DNA of 64,000 bases, taken from Rhodoferax sp. Its GTDB lineage: Bacteria > Pseudomonadota > Gammaproteobacteria > Burkholderiales > Burkholderiaceae_C. Every line of letters begins with the position of its first letter. Positions within the stretch are counted from its first letter, which is position 1. Positions 28,650 through 36,780 of the stretch are shown here, piece by piece. The notes under the pieces were generated by a model. The model was not told the origin of the DNA. It searched no databases and saw nothing but the letters and a program-made list of their open reading frames with translations. The DNA is taken from positions 496,001 to 560,000 of the forward strand of contig JACKLL010000001.1 of the NCBI GenBank assembly GCA_024235935.1, in the 5' to 3' direction. Position numbers and translations under genes: made by a program.

Positions 28650-29644
28650 GGCAGCTTGATCTGGGCGTCGCGGGCGAACGGCCATTTGCGGTTGACCTCG
28701 TTGACCAGGTGTTCGACCTTGCGCAGGCTGGCCTCGACCTCGGCGCGCAAGGCGCCCAGATCGGTCGTGGCTTCACGCGTGTTGGCCCCGATGGCCTGCG
28801 CCTCCACCAGCACCGCATCGACCTTCTTCAGGCTGTTACGGGTTTCGGCCAGCAAGCCATTGAGCTGCACCACGGTCGCTCGGGTCTCAGGCATCAGACC
28901 CTTGGCGCCGAACACCTGTTCGTCGGCATGGGCGATGATGCCGTCGGTGCGCGCGGCAATCCCGTCGGCCTTGAGCACCAGGCCATCGAGCCGGGCCAGC
29001 AAGGCATTGCTGCGTTCCAGCGCCAGCGACAGGCGTTTGGCGTCGGCATCGTTGCCCAGCAGCACACCGATCGCGCCCTGCGGGCCGTTGAGCTTCTCGG
29101 CCGTGCGCTGCAGGTTGGCCAGACTCAGGTTGAGGGGCGCCTCCGGCCCCGTCAGAGCGCCCAGATTGTTGACCAGCTCGCGCACACTGGCAATCATGCG
29201 CGGAATCTCGGCCGCCGCATCGCCGCGCAGGACCTTGCGCTCGGCGCCGTCGGGCAGCGGCGGATCGGTCAGGACGCCGGTGAAGGCGCGGATCTTGGTG
29301 CCCCCCACCAGGCCGCTTTCCATCGTGAACACGCTGGACTCGCGCAGCCAGTGCGCATCCTTGTGCGGCACGTTGACGATGATGCGGGCATTGCCCTCGG
29401 GCGAGAGTTCGATGCGCCCGACGCGGCCGATCGCAAAGCCGGAGAAGGTCATGTTCATGCCCACCGATATGCCTTCGGAGTCGTCGGCAATCAACACCAC
29501 CTCCTGCGTACGCTCGAAGGCGCCACGCGCATACATGAGGTAGCTGATGGCACCGGCGACCAGCACCACCATGACCAGCAGCAACAGGCGGGCCTTGAGT
29601 TCCAGGTTCGGAATCGGCGGTGGGGAATCGGGCGGCAGGCTCAT
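28646..29644 (-). CDS. MCE/MlaD family lipid-transport protein
   Basis: A 332-residue substrate-binding component of an MCE-type ABC system. It has one N-terminal transmembrane segment (about 20-40), an MCE/MlaD domain (about 46-125, with SEGISVGMNMTFSGFAIGRV), then a long helical region (about 145-320) with heptad-like pattern that may form the periplasmic channel stalk. It lies 12 bp after the permease gene and overlaps the lipoprotein gene. It should bind phospholipid or another hydrophobic molecule in the periplasm. The ATPase that usually lies between permease and MCE genes is missing. Confidence 0.9.
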   Translation of the reverse strand: MSLPPDSPPPIPNLELKARLLLLVMVVLVAGAISYLMYARGAFERTQEVVLIADDSEGISVGMNMTFSGFAIGRVGRIELSPEGNARIIVNVPHKDAHWLRESSVFTMESGLVGGTKIRAFTGVLTDPPLPDGAERKVLRGDAAAEIPRMIASVRELVNNLGALTGPEAPLNLSLANLQRTAEKLNGPQGAIGVLLGNDADAKRLSLALERSNALLARLDGLVLKADGIAARTDGIIAHADEQVFGAKGLMPETRATVVQLNGLLAETRNSLKKVDAVLVEAQAIGANTREATTDLGALRAEVEASLRKVEHLVNEVNRKWPFARDAQIKLP

Positions 29645-29656
29645 GGCGACGGTGAA

Positions 29657-30553
29657 TCAGTAGTAGTTGCCAACCAGCGACAGGACCTCGATCAGCAGGA
29701 TCAGCGCAAACAGGCGCCCGAGCTGGCTGATCTCGTCGCGCCGCTGCAGGCTGGCGCCTTCATGGCGCGGATCTGGCGCCAGTGGCAGGATGGCGACCAC
29801 CAGACTGAAGAAGAAGGCCTTCATGCACAGGATGACGGTCGCAGCCGGGTTGAACACCTGGCCGACGTCGCGCGTATAGGACGCAAAGCCCCAGTTGGTG
29901 AAGCCGTACAACGTCACATAGGTCATGACCAGCGCCATGATGGCACTGAGCGCTGCCAGCAGCACGACAGAGAACACGCCGCCCAGCACACGCGGCAGCA
30001 GCACGTCGCGGGCCGGATCGCCGCCGGCGCGCCACAAGGCCTGCAACTGGCCCTGCTCGCGCAATTCGGCCACCGCCTCGCCAGCAGGCATCGTGAAACG
30101 CAAGGCCACGTACAAGGCGACCAGCAAAGGCAGCAGCTCCAGCACCAGCGTGCGCACCAGCACGTCCAGCGCATATTGCGACAAGCCATAGGACTGCGCG
30201 GTCGCCACGACGATGCGAATGATGACCAGGCTCAGCAGTGCCGACATCGCGACAAATCCGGGCAGGATCGGGACGCTGGCGGCGTGCAGCTGGTAGTACA
30301 GGGCCGGGTGCTGGCTGCGCCTGTAACTCGACGGGGACAACATCAGCACCAGCATCTGTGCACCGAACTGGGCCACGGCCCACCAGCCCCGCAACCAGCG
30401 TATCGGCGTCTGCGTCAGCGCGGCCGGCGCCATCTGCAGCAACTGGTCGGCGCTGGCGCTGGCGGTGGCACTGGCCACCGCCCCGGCCCGGGCGAAACGC
30501 GCCAGCACCGGGTCTGCCGTGGCACGCGTCGACGGGTTCTGGGCCTCCGTCAT
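29657..30553 (-). CDS. MlaE-type ABC transporter permease
   Basis: A 298-residue integral membrane protein of the MlaE/YrbE permease family. About five to six hydrophobic segments are visible, beginning with WWAVAQFGAQMLVLML, and the family core lies around PGFVAMSALLSLVIIRIVVATA and LVLELLPLLVALYVALRF. The N-terminus has an unusual 40-residue Ala/Thr-rich polar extension. In family members the permease works with an MlaF-type ATPase and an MCE protein; here the MCE gene follows directly and no ATPase gene is adjacent. Upstream lies a cysteine hydrolase on the same strand, 58 bp away. Confidence 0.88.
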   Translation of the reverse strand: MTEAQNPSTRATADPVLARFARAGAVASATASASADQLLQMAPAALTQTPIRWLRGWWAVAQFGAQMLVLMLSPSSYRRSQHPALYYQLHAASVPILPGFVAMSALLSLVIIRIVVATAQSYGLSQYALDVLVRTLVLELLPLLVALYVALRFTMPAGEAVAELREQGQLQALWRAGGDPARDVLLPRVLGGVFSVVLLAALSAIMALVMTYVTLYGFTNWGFASYTRDVGQVFNPAATVILCMKAFFFSLVVAILPLAPDPRHEGASLQRRDEISQLGRLFALILLIEVLSLVGNYY

Positions 30554-30611
30554 GGCCGTGGCGTCCTGCCGCCTGCGAAGGCAGATGAACGGAACACCGC
30601 GCCGCCGGCCA

Positions 30612-31424
30612 TCATGCGAGCAGCCCGGCCATGTCGCGCGTCGTGCGCGTCTGCACCCCGCGCTCCTGCAGTTGCTGCAGGAACGCAGCGCCAGCGGCCT
30701 CGAAGCCGGTGACCGGGCTCATGCAGTCGGTCAGGAAGACGGTGTTGCGCAAGCGCGCCGCATCCATGTGGGCCAGCATGTCCTGCCCGGAGGCCGCCAC
30801 GCAATGGCTCAGCGCCTCGCCGGCCACCACCAGCAAGGTGTCATCGCTGCCAAGGCGCGCCAGCAAAGCGGCATGGAGCTGCGTGCGCGGATCGTCGGCA
30901 CGCGGCACGTCGGCGCGAAACGCGCTGTACTGCTCGGTCATCGGATTCAGACCCTTGAGCACTTTCTCGCAGATCTGACCGCTCGCCATCTCCCATGCCG
31001 CCAGCCGCTGCGCCAGCGCCGGCGCGATGTTGTGGCCCCAGGTACCGAGCACGCAATGCACCGGCCAGACCACCAGCGTGCGTTCGCCACCGGCCTCCAG
31101 CGCCTGCAGATACGCCAGCGCCTCTTCGCGGCGGCGGGTGTCGCGTGGCCGGTACTCGCCCGACGCCAGCTGGGCCGCGGTGATCACGGTGAAGGGCGCC
31201 ACCGGTGCGCCCTGCGCATCGAGCCAGAAGCTGGTGCGCTCGATACCCACGCTGGCATGCGAGTCCAGCGTGACGACGATGTCGTCGATCCAGGGACCCA
31301 TCGCATCGATGAACCCGGCCAGGCGCGCCATGTCGGCACTGGCACCGGGAACCGGCAAGGCGGCACCTTCGACATCCATGAAGTCGTTCTGGGGGTCAAT
31401 GACAAGCAGCTGGATGCGTTTCAT
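30612..31424 (-). CDS. Isochorismatase-like cysteine hydrolase (nicotinamidase-related)
   Basis: A 270-residue hydrolase with the Asp-Lys-Cys triad of the isochorismatase superfamily: Asp10 in LLVIDPQNDFMD, Lys157 in EKVLKGLNP, and the nucleophile Cys208 in EALSHCVAAS. The LDSHASVG segment (about 53-60) resembles the metal-binding part of nicotinamidases, which favours an amide hydrolase over a true isochorismatase, but the substrate is uncertain. It starts at the ATG at 31424, 30 bp after the queG stop on the same strand. Confidence 0.82.
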   Translation of the reverse strand: MKRIQLLVIDPQNDFMDVEGAALPVPGASADMARLAGFIDAMGPWIDDIVVTLDSHASVGIERTSFWLDAQGAPVAPFTVITAAQLASGEYRPRDTRRREEALAYLQALEAGGERTLVVWPVHCVLGTWGHNIAPALAQRLAAWEMASGQICEKVLKGLNPMTEQYSAFRADVPRADDPRTQLHAALLARLGSDDTLLVVAGEALSHCVAASGQDMLAHMDAARLRNTVFLTDCMSPVTGFEAAGAAFLQQLQERGVQTRTTRDMAGLLA

Positions 31425-31454
31425 GCAAGGAGGGGCTGGTAGGCCGGCAAAGCT

Positions 31455-32543
31455 TCACACGGGAGTTCGGTCTCGATGGTAGCCCAAGGCCCAGGCCACG
31501 TGTTCCCGTACCAGGGCATCCGGATGGTCGGCCCGCGCCTGTAAGGCCTGCACCAGCAGCGGGTCGTCCTCGGCGCACAGCGCATTGCCCAGCGCGACCG
31601 CGATATTGCGCAGCCAGCGCGCATGGCCGATGCGCCGGATCGGACTGCCTTCGGTGTATTGCAGGAACTGCGCTTCGGTCCAGCCGAACAGATCCACCAG
31701 CTGCGCACCGGCCAGCCCCGCGCGGGGATCGAAATCCGGCAGCGCACTGCGCTGCGCGTACTTGTTCCATGGGCAGGCCAGCTGGCAATCGTCGCAGCCA
31801 TAGATGCGGTTGCCGATCAGCGGTCGCAGCGCCAGCGGGATCGCACCGGCGTGTTCGATCGTCAGGTAGGAGATGCAACGGCGCGCATCGAGTTGGTATG
31901 GCGCAACAATCGCCTGGGTCGGACATGTTTCGATACAGGCCTTACAACTGCCGCAATGTGATGCCACCGGCGCGGTCTCGGGCAGGTGCAGGTTGAGAAA
32001 GATCTCACCGAGAAAAAACATCGAGCCGGCGTCCCGGTGCAGCACCAGTGTGTGCTTGCCGCGCCAGCCCTGCCCACTGCGCACAGCCAGCTCCGCCTCG
32101 AGCACCGGGGCCGAGTCGGTGAAGACCCGGTGCCCCAGCGCGCCGACCTCGGCCTGGATGCGGTCGGCCAGCTTCTGCAGGCGCTGGCGTAACACCTTGT
32201 GGTAGTCGCGGCCCCGTGCGTACAGCGAAACAATGCCTTCACGTGGTCGGCCCAGGCGCGCGAACTCGATTTCCTGCCATGCTTGCGCAGTGCCTGTGCT
32301 CAAATAGTCCATGCGGGCCGTGAGCACCGTCACGGTGCCGGGCACCAGCTCTGCCGGACGTGCCCTTTTGAGCCCGTGCGCGGCCATATAGGCCATGTCG
32401 CCATGAAAACCGTTGTCAAGCCACGACAGCAACCCCTGTTCTGCACCGGATAAATCGATCCGGGAGAAGCCGATTTGCGAAAATCCGAGTTCCTGACCCC
32501 ATCGCGTAATGCGACCAGACAATTGATCTTGATCGACGAGCAT
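31455..32543 (-). CDS. queG: Epoxyqueuosine reductase
   Basis: Cobalamin- and iron-sulfur-dependent enzyme that reduces epoxyqueuosine to queuosine in tRNA, 362 residues. One 4Fe-4S motif is CGSCKACIETCP (Cys197, 200, 203, 207); the second set is Cys223 with CDDCQLACPWN (Cys250, 253, 257). The conserved Asp in FTDSAPVLE (Asp143) and C-terminal HEAT-like repeat end complete the family picture. The ATG at 32543 gives LSGRITRWGQELGFSQIGF, which aligns with the E. coli start; an ATG five codons earlier (32558) is possible. The first codons overlap the divergent tsaE gene. Confidence 0.94.
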   Translation of the reverse strand: MLVDQDQLSGRITRWGQELGFSQIGFSRIDLSGAEQGLLSWLDNGFHGDMAYMAAHGLKRARPAELVPGTVTVLTARMDYLSTGTAQAWQEIEFARLGRPREGIVSLYARGRDYHKVLRQRLQKLADRIQAEVGALGHRVFTDSAPVLEAELAVRSGQGWRGKHTLVLHRDAGSMFFLGEIFLNLHLPETAPVASHCGSCKACIETCPTQAIVAPYQLDARRCISYLTIEHAGAIPLALRPLIGNRIYGCDDCQLACPWNKYAQRSALPDFDPRAGLAGAQLVDLFGWTEAQFLQYTEGSPIRRIGHARWLRNIAVALGNALCAEDDPLLVQALQARADHPDALVREHVAWALGYHRDRTPV

Positions 32544-33050
32544 GCGGGTGGCCACCATCTGCCCATTGTAAAAAGCCTGGTCTGGCCTGACGAGGCCGCG
32601 ACCCGTCTGTTTGCCGCCAGCCTTGCGGCACAACCTGCGCTGGCGCAATGTTTTGTCGCCCTGCATGGCGAACTCGGTGCCGGCAAGACCAGCTTCGTGC
32701 GTTATCTGCTGCAGGCCCTGGGCGTGACGGGCCGCATCAAGAGCCCGACCTACGCGGTGCTCGAGTCCTATACCGTTTCCGAACACGGAGCCGACACCCG
32801 TCCGCTGGATATCTGGCACTTCGACTTCTACCGCTTCGACGATCCCGACGAATGGGAGGAAGCCGGCTTTCGCGAGATTTTCGCCAGCACCGGGCTCAAG
32901 CTCGCCGAGTGGCCCGAAAAGGTGGCCGACAAGCTGCCCATGGCCGACATCGACCTGCACATTGCCGTGGAGACGGACGCACTGCGCCAGGTGCGCCTGG
33001 TCGCCAACACCGCCGCCGGCGCCGCGGTACTGGAGAACATCACGCCATGA
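32475..33050 (+). CDS. tsaE: tRNA threonylcarbamoyladenosine biosynthesis ATPase TsaE
   Basis: P-loop ATPase that supports the TsaB-TsaD complex in making t6A in tRNA. The Walker A motif is GELGAGKTSF, followed by SPTYAVLESY and the FYRFDDPDEWEEAGF segment typical of the family. No ATG fits. A TTG at 32475 has a good GGGAG ribosome site eight bases upstream and gives 191 residues, about 35 more than usual; TTG at 32523 or 32529 would give normal length but lack a ribosome site. With any of these starts the gene overlaps the 5' end of the divergent queG. The stop overlaps the amiC start (ATGA). Confidence 0.88.
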   Translation: MRKSEFLTPSRNATRQLILIDEHAGGHHLPIVKSLVWPDEAATRLFAASLAAQPALAQCFVALHGELGAGKTSFVRYLLQALGVTGRIKSPTYAVLESYTVSEHGADTRPLDIWHFDFYRFDDPDEWEEAGFREIFASTGLKLAEWPEKVADKLPMADIDLHIAVETDALRQVRLVANTAAGAAVLENITP

Positions 33051-34456
33051 AGCGCCGCGACCTGCTGCAGATGGGAAGCCTGGTGCTGCTGCTCGGCGCT
33101 GCCGAGATCGCCCGCGGCGCAACCATCCTGGCGGTACGGGTCTGGCCGGCGCCCGATTATTCGCGCGTGACCATCGAGTCCGACGCCATGCTCAAGACCA
33201 GCCAGTTGTTCGTCGGCAATCCGCCGCGGCTGGCGGTGGATATCGAGGGCATCGAACTCAACGCCGCGCTAAAGGAGCTGGTGGCCAAGGTCCAGTCCGA
33301 CGACCCGACGATTGCCGGCATCCGTGTCGGCCAGTTCGCGCCCGGCGTGGTGCGCCTGGTGCTCGACCTCAAGCAGACGGCCAAGCCGCAGGTGTTCACG
33401 CTGATGCCGGTGGCTGCGTACCAGCACCGGCTGGTGCTGGACATGTACCCCAGCGTCGTCGCCGACCCGCTGGAGGCGCTGATCGCCGAGCGGATCGGCG
33501 CACCACAGACCATTTCGCCGCGCGACCTCGCAGCCGTGAAGCCACAAACGGCTCCCGGCACCGACCCGCTGGGTGAGCTGATCGCACAGCGCGCCACCGG
33601 CAGCGGCAGCGCCACCGCAGGCACATCCGCACCTGACAAACCCGCAATGCCGACGGCCCCGGCCGCCGCCCCGGCAATCGTGGCGTCGAGCAAACGAGCG
33701 GCAACGCCGACCATCGACCCGAATGCCCGCACCGACCGCCTGATCATCATCGCGCTCGACCCGGGCCATGGCGGTGAAGACCCCGGCGCCATCGGCCCCG
33801 GCGGCACCCGCGAAAAGGACGTGGTGCTGCGGCTGGCGCACCAGCTGCGCGAACGCATCAACGGCATGACGGTCGGCGGCAATGCCATGCGCGCCTACCT
33901 CACGCGCGACGCCGACTTCTTCGTGCCGCTGCACGTGCGGGTGCAAAAGGCCCGCCGGGTCCAGGCCGACCTGTTCGTGAGCCTGCATGCCGACGCGTTC
34001 TACACGCCGCGCCCCCAGGGTGCCAGCGTGTTCGCGCTGAGCCAGGGCGGTGCATCGAGCAGCGCCGCGCGCTGGATGGCCGACAAGGAAAACAAGGCCG
34101 ACCTGATCGGCGGCGTCAACGTGGCCTCCCGCGACGCCGAGGTGCAACGCGCCATGCTCGACATGAGCACCACCGCGCAGATCAAGGACAGCCTCATGCT
34201 CGGCAGCGCCATGCTGGGCGAGATCGGCCGCGTCGGCAAGCTGCACAAGCCACGCGTCGAGCAGGCCGGCTTCGCGGTGCTCAAGGCCCCCGACATTCCC
34301 AGCGTGCTGGTCGAGGCCGCCTTCATCAGCAACCCCGAGGAAGAAGCCCGGCTCAACGACGAGAAATACATCGCCCAGCTCGCCGATGCCCTGGTGCGCG
34401 GCATCGAGGGCTACTTCTCGCGCAATCCGCCGCTGGCGCGCAGCCGGGCGGTCTGA
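33047..34456 (+). CDS. amiC: N-acetylmuramoyl-L-alanine amidase with AMIN domain
   Basis: Periplasmic amidase of 469 residues that cuts septal peptidoglycan between muramic acid and the peptide. It starts with a twin-arginine-like signal (MKRRDLLQMGSLVLLLGAAE), then an AMIN targeting domain (about 27-135), an Ala/Pro linker (about 160-225) and an Amidase_3 domain (about 232-460). Zinc ligands are His241 in DPGHGGED, Glu256 in GGTREKDV and His314 in VSLHAD; the catalytic Glu lies in VLVEAAFISNPEEE. It overlaps tsaE, the order seen in many proteobacteria, where mutL would normally follow. Here about 6.3 kb of other DNA comes first. Confidence 0.94.
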   Translation: MKRRDLLQMGSLVLLLGAAEIARGATILAVRVWPAPDYSRVTIESDAMLKTSQLFVGNPPRLAVDIEGIELNAALKELVAKVQSDDPTIAGIRVGQFAPGVVRLVLDLKQTAKPQVFTLMPVAAYQHRLVLDMYPSVVADPLEALIAERIGAPQTISPRDLAAVKPQTAPGTDPLGELIAQRATGSGSATAGTSAPDKPAMPTAPAAAPAIVASSKRAATPTIDPNARTDRLIIIALDPGHGGEDPGAIGPGGTREKDVVLRLAHQLRERINGMTVGGNAMRAYLTRDADFFVPLHVRVQKARRVQADLFVSLHADAFYTPRPQGASVFALSQGGASSSAARWMADKENKADLIGGVNVASRDAEVQRAMLDMSTTAQIKDSLMLGSAMLGEIGRVGKLHKPRVEQAGFAVLKAPDIPSVLVEAAFISNPEEEARLNDEKYIAQLADALVRGIEGYFSRNPPLARSRAV

Positions 34457-34471
34457 GTCTTGTGTTGCTTT

Positions 34472-34528
34472 GCGGGTGCGGCCAAGGCCCGCCGAACCGC
34501 TGGGCGGCGTATCACTGTGGCGGTCGGT
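34472..34528 (+). repeat. Half copy of the ~238-bp inverted-repeat element
   Basis: This stretch matches the left end of the full element at 36936, with shared words GGCCCGCCGAACC and TCACTGTGGCGGTC in the same order and spacing, starting with GCGGGTGC. The core and right end are absent. It begins 16 bases after the amiC stop, at the boundary of the accessory segment, and supplies the stop codon and last codons of the AraC-type gene. Confidence 0.75.
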
Positions 34529-35603
34529 TGCCAAATCCTTCACGCTGGGGGGGCGTGCCTGCCTGCGCAAGCCACTGGGTGGGCGTCAGATGGTGGATGC
34601 GTTGAAATTCGCGGTGAAAGTTTGACTTGGTGTTGAACCCGCTGTCAAACAGCGCACGCGTCACCGCCTGCCCGGCCATCAGCAGCTTGCACGCGTGTTC
34701 GATGCGGCGGCGGTTCACGTAGCGGGCCACGTTTTCTCCATGTCCCAGGTTCACCGCGGCTGACAAGGTCTTGGACGGCACCCCGAGTTTGCGGGCCAGC
34801 GCCACCAGGGTCAGATCGGGGTTGAGCCACGGCCGCGCCTCGCGCATGTAGGCATCCAGCCGCGCCAGCAGGGCCGGGTCGGCAGCATCCAACACGTCTG
34901 CGGCGGGTTCTGCATGCGCCGAATCCGATGGAATCTGGCTGGCCGGTTGTTGAGCACCCCTCGAATCGTCGAGGGAGTCTGGCAACCGCCATTCAGGCGA
35001 CAAGCCGATAGACCCGAGCGCCAGCAACATGAGGGATGACATGACGCTGATCAAGCGCGCCCGCGATTCGCCCGATTGCATCAATTGATCCAGATAGATC
35101 AGCCCATCGCCCAGGGCAGAGACCAGCAGCGTCAGCGCGACAAATTGCCACAGCCAGCGTGGCACGTTGTCGCTGGCCAGTCGGGACAAGGGGAGTTCGG
35201 CGGCGCCGGGGCGCAGAGCCAGCAGCAGGGCCACGCCGTAAGTCACGAACGCGCCGATCACCAGCAGGTCCAGCCCGTCCGGCCAGAACAGGAGGCCCAA
35301 CAGCACGATCAGCGGCGCCAACCCGTGCCAAGCATCGCGCGCCCGCAGCGGGCGAACCTGCACCGCGACGAAAGCGCACCAGGTCAGCGGGGGTAGCGCG
35401 GACGCGGTGACGGGCTGCAGCCAGCGCAGCCCTGTCACGCCGTAATGCTGCACAAGCGCCACGAGCAAGCTCTGCGCCGCCGCGGCCACCACCAGCAGGA
35501 CCAGGAGCGGGTGCCAGCGCGCGCGGTCGCCCCCGAACCAGGTCCGGGCGGCGGTATAGGCCAGGGCCAAGGCGACAACAACGGGCAGCGGCAGGGTCAG
35601 CAT
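34512..35603 (-). CDS. Membrane-embedded AraC-family regulator
   Basis: A 363-residue protein with about seven hydrophobic segments in the first 215 residues (starting LPLPVVVALALAYTAARTW) and an AraC-type DNA-binding domain at the C-terminus (about 260-350). The second helix-turn-helix is visible in ALFDSGFNTKSNFHREFQ. This layout suggests a regulator that senses something in or across the membrane. The ATG at 35603 begins the first membrane segment; the longer frame to 35720 would run through the palindrome and into the hydrolase gene. It is divergent from a secreted hydrolase, its probable target. Its last codons and stop come from a dispersed repeat. Confidence 0.88.
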   Translation of the reverse strand: MLTLPLPVVVALALAYTAARTWFGGDRARWHPLLVLLVVAAAAQSLLVALVQHYGVTGLRWLQPVTASALPPLTWCAFVAVQVRPLRARDAWHGLAPLIVLLGLLFWPDGLDLLVIGAFVTYGVALLLALRPGAAELPLSRLASDNVPRWLWQFVALTLLVSALGDGLIYLDQLMQSGESRARLISVMSSLMLLALGSIGLSPEWRLPDSLDDSRGAQQPASQIPSDSAHAEPAADVLDAADPALLARLDAYMREARPWLNPDLTLVALARKLGVPSKTLSAAVNLGHGENVARYVNRRRIEHACKLLMAGQAVTRALFDSGFNTKSNFHREFQRIHHLTPTQWLAQAGTPPQREGFGNRPPQ

Positions 35604-35636
35604 GGATGCAAATGTGGACGGAAACCGGTTTTGGGA

Positions 35637-35660
35637 CGTCCTGAAACGCGTTTCAGGACG
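35637..35660. promoter_or_regulatory. Perfect 24-bp palindrome in the AraC/hydrolase divergent region
   Basis: CGTCCTGAAACG is followed at once by its exact reverse complement, a perfect two-fold palindrome of 24 bases. It lies 34 bp upstream of the AraC-type gene and 59 bp upstream of the hydrolase ATG. No T-run follows, so an operator is more likely than a terminator. AraC proteins usually bind direct repeats, so a different dimeric regulator may use the site. Confidence 0.6.
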
Positions 35661-35718
35661 CCCGGGACAGGCCGGATAGCCATCATAGGTGCATCCCAAC
35701 TCCTCGAAAAAACCCACC

Positions 35719-36780
35719 ATGCGTCAACTTCTCATCGGGCTGTACCTTGTTGCCATCGCAACGACTGCATTCGCGCAAACGCCAGCCGCCGCAGCCGCAT
35801 CGCAGGCCCATGCATCGCTGGCTGCCGGGTTCAGGGCATGGCACGGGCCCATGTCGGAGTCCAAAAAGCCACTGGCCGGGGGTATCTGGTACCCGGCCGC
35901 TGGCGCCGGCCCGGCCATGCCCCAGTTTGACTCGCCGATTTTCCAGGGTGTGCCGGTGCAGCCAGATGCAGCCATTCGACCCGGCCGATGGCCACTGGTG
36001 CTGCTGTCGCACGGCGTCGGAGGCCACTGGCGGAGTTTGGCCTGGCTGGGGGCTGGCCTGGCGCAGCAGGGTGCGATCGTTGTCGGCGTCAACCACCCGG
36101 GCAGCACATTCGGCGACTACGAAATGCGCCGCAGCCTGAACCACGGCTCCCGGGTGAGCGATCTGAAGACCACACTCGATGCCCTGCTCGCAGATGCCGC
36201 CATGGGCCCTCATATAGACTCGCAGCGCATTTACGTGGCGGGCTTTTCATTGGGAGGATGGACGTCACTTTCCATTGGCGGACTGCGTGGTGACTTACAT
36301 GCCTACGCCGACTATTGCGCCCGATCGGGACACCGCCATTGCCGCGACATTGCACGGGCTGGTATCGACCTGACGAAACTGGACGCCCGTGTCTGGAGCC
36401 GCAGCTACCGCGATCCGCGCGTGAAGGCGGTTGCCGCCGTCGACCCGGCGCTGCACCAAGGTCTGAACGCTGCAAACGCCAGCGACATGGTCGACCAGGT
36501 GCTGCTGATCGGCCTGGGTCAAGGCGCCGACCGGTTGCCCGATACGGATTTCTCCGCGCCCGGCGCCACGCTCACGGGTATCCTGCCCAAGGCCCGCATC
36601 GAAATCATGGCACCGGCCTTTCACTTCTCCGCGCTGCCGGTTTGCAAACCTGCGGGGGCCAAGCTGCTGGCGGAGGACAACGACGACCCGGTGTGCTCCG
36701 ATCCGCCCGGCACCGACAGGCCCGTGCTGCACGATCGCATCACCCGCTCGATCGCACGCCACTTCGGGCTGGTGCCCTGA
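35719..36780 (+). CDS. Secreted alpha/beta hydrolase (dienelactone-hydrolase-like)
   Basis: A 353-residue protein with a Sec signal peptide (LLIGLYLVAIATTAFAQ, cleavage after AFA near residue 19) and an alpha/beta hydrolase fold. The oxyanion segment LLSHGVGGHW, the nucleophile elbow GFSLGG and a late His in APAFHFSAL are visible. It resembles predicted dienelactone hydrolases or platelet-activating-factor-acetylhydrolase-like bacterial proteins; the substrate is unknown. The ATG at 35719 is used because it starts the signal peptide; a GTG at 35689 is in frame. It is divergent from the membrane AraC regulator, the likely controller. Confidence 0.82.
   Translation: MRQLLIGLYLVAIATTAFAQTPAAAAASQAHASLAAGFRAWHGPMSESKKPLAGGIWYPAAGAGPAMPQFDSPIFQGVPVQPDAAIRPGRWPLVLLSHGVGGHWRSLAWLGAGLAQQGAIVVGVNHPGSTFGDYEMRRSLNHGSRVSDLKTTLDALLADAAMGPHIDSQRIYVAGFSLGGWTSLSIGGLRGDLHAYADYCARSGHRHCRDIARAGIDLTKLDARVWSRSYRDPRVKAVAAVDPALHQGLNAANASDMVDQVLLIGLGQGADRLPDTDFSAPGATLTGILPKARIEIMAPAFHFSALPVCKPAGAKLLAEDNDDPVCSDPPGTDRPVLHDRITRSIARHFGLVP

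Noticed and set aside
28571..30712. A 713-codon plus-strand open frame opposite the lipoprotein, MCE and permease genes
   Set aside because: Spans three well-supported minus-strand genes and their junctions; its Gln/His/Arg-rich product has no family features.
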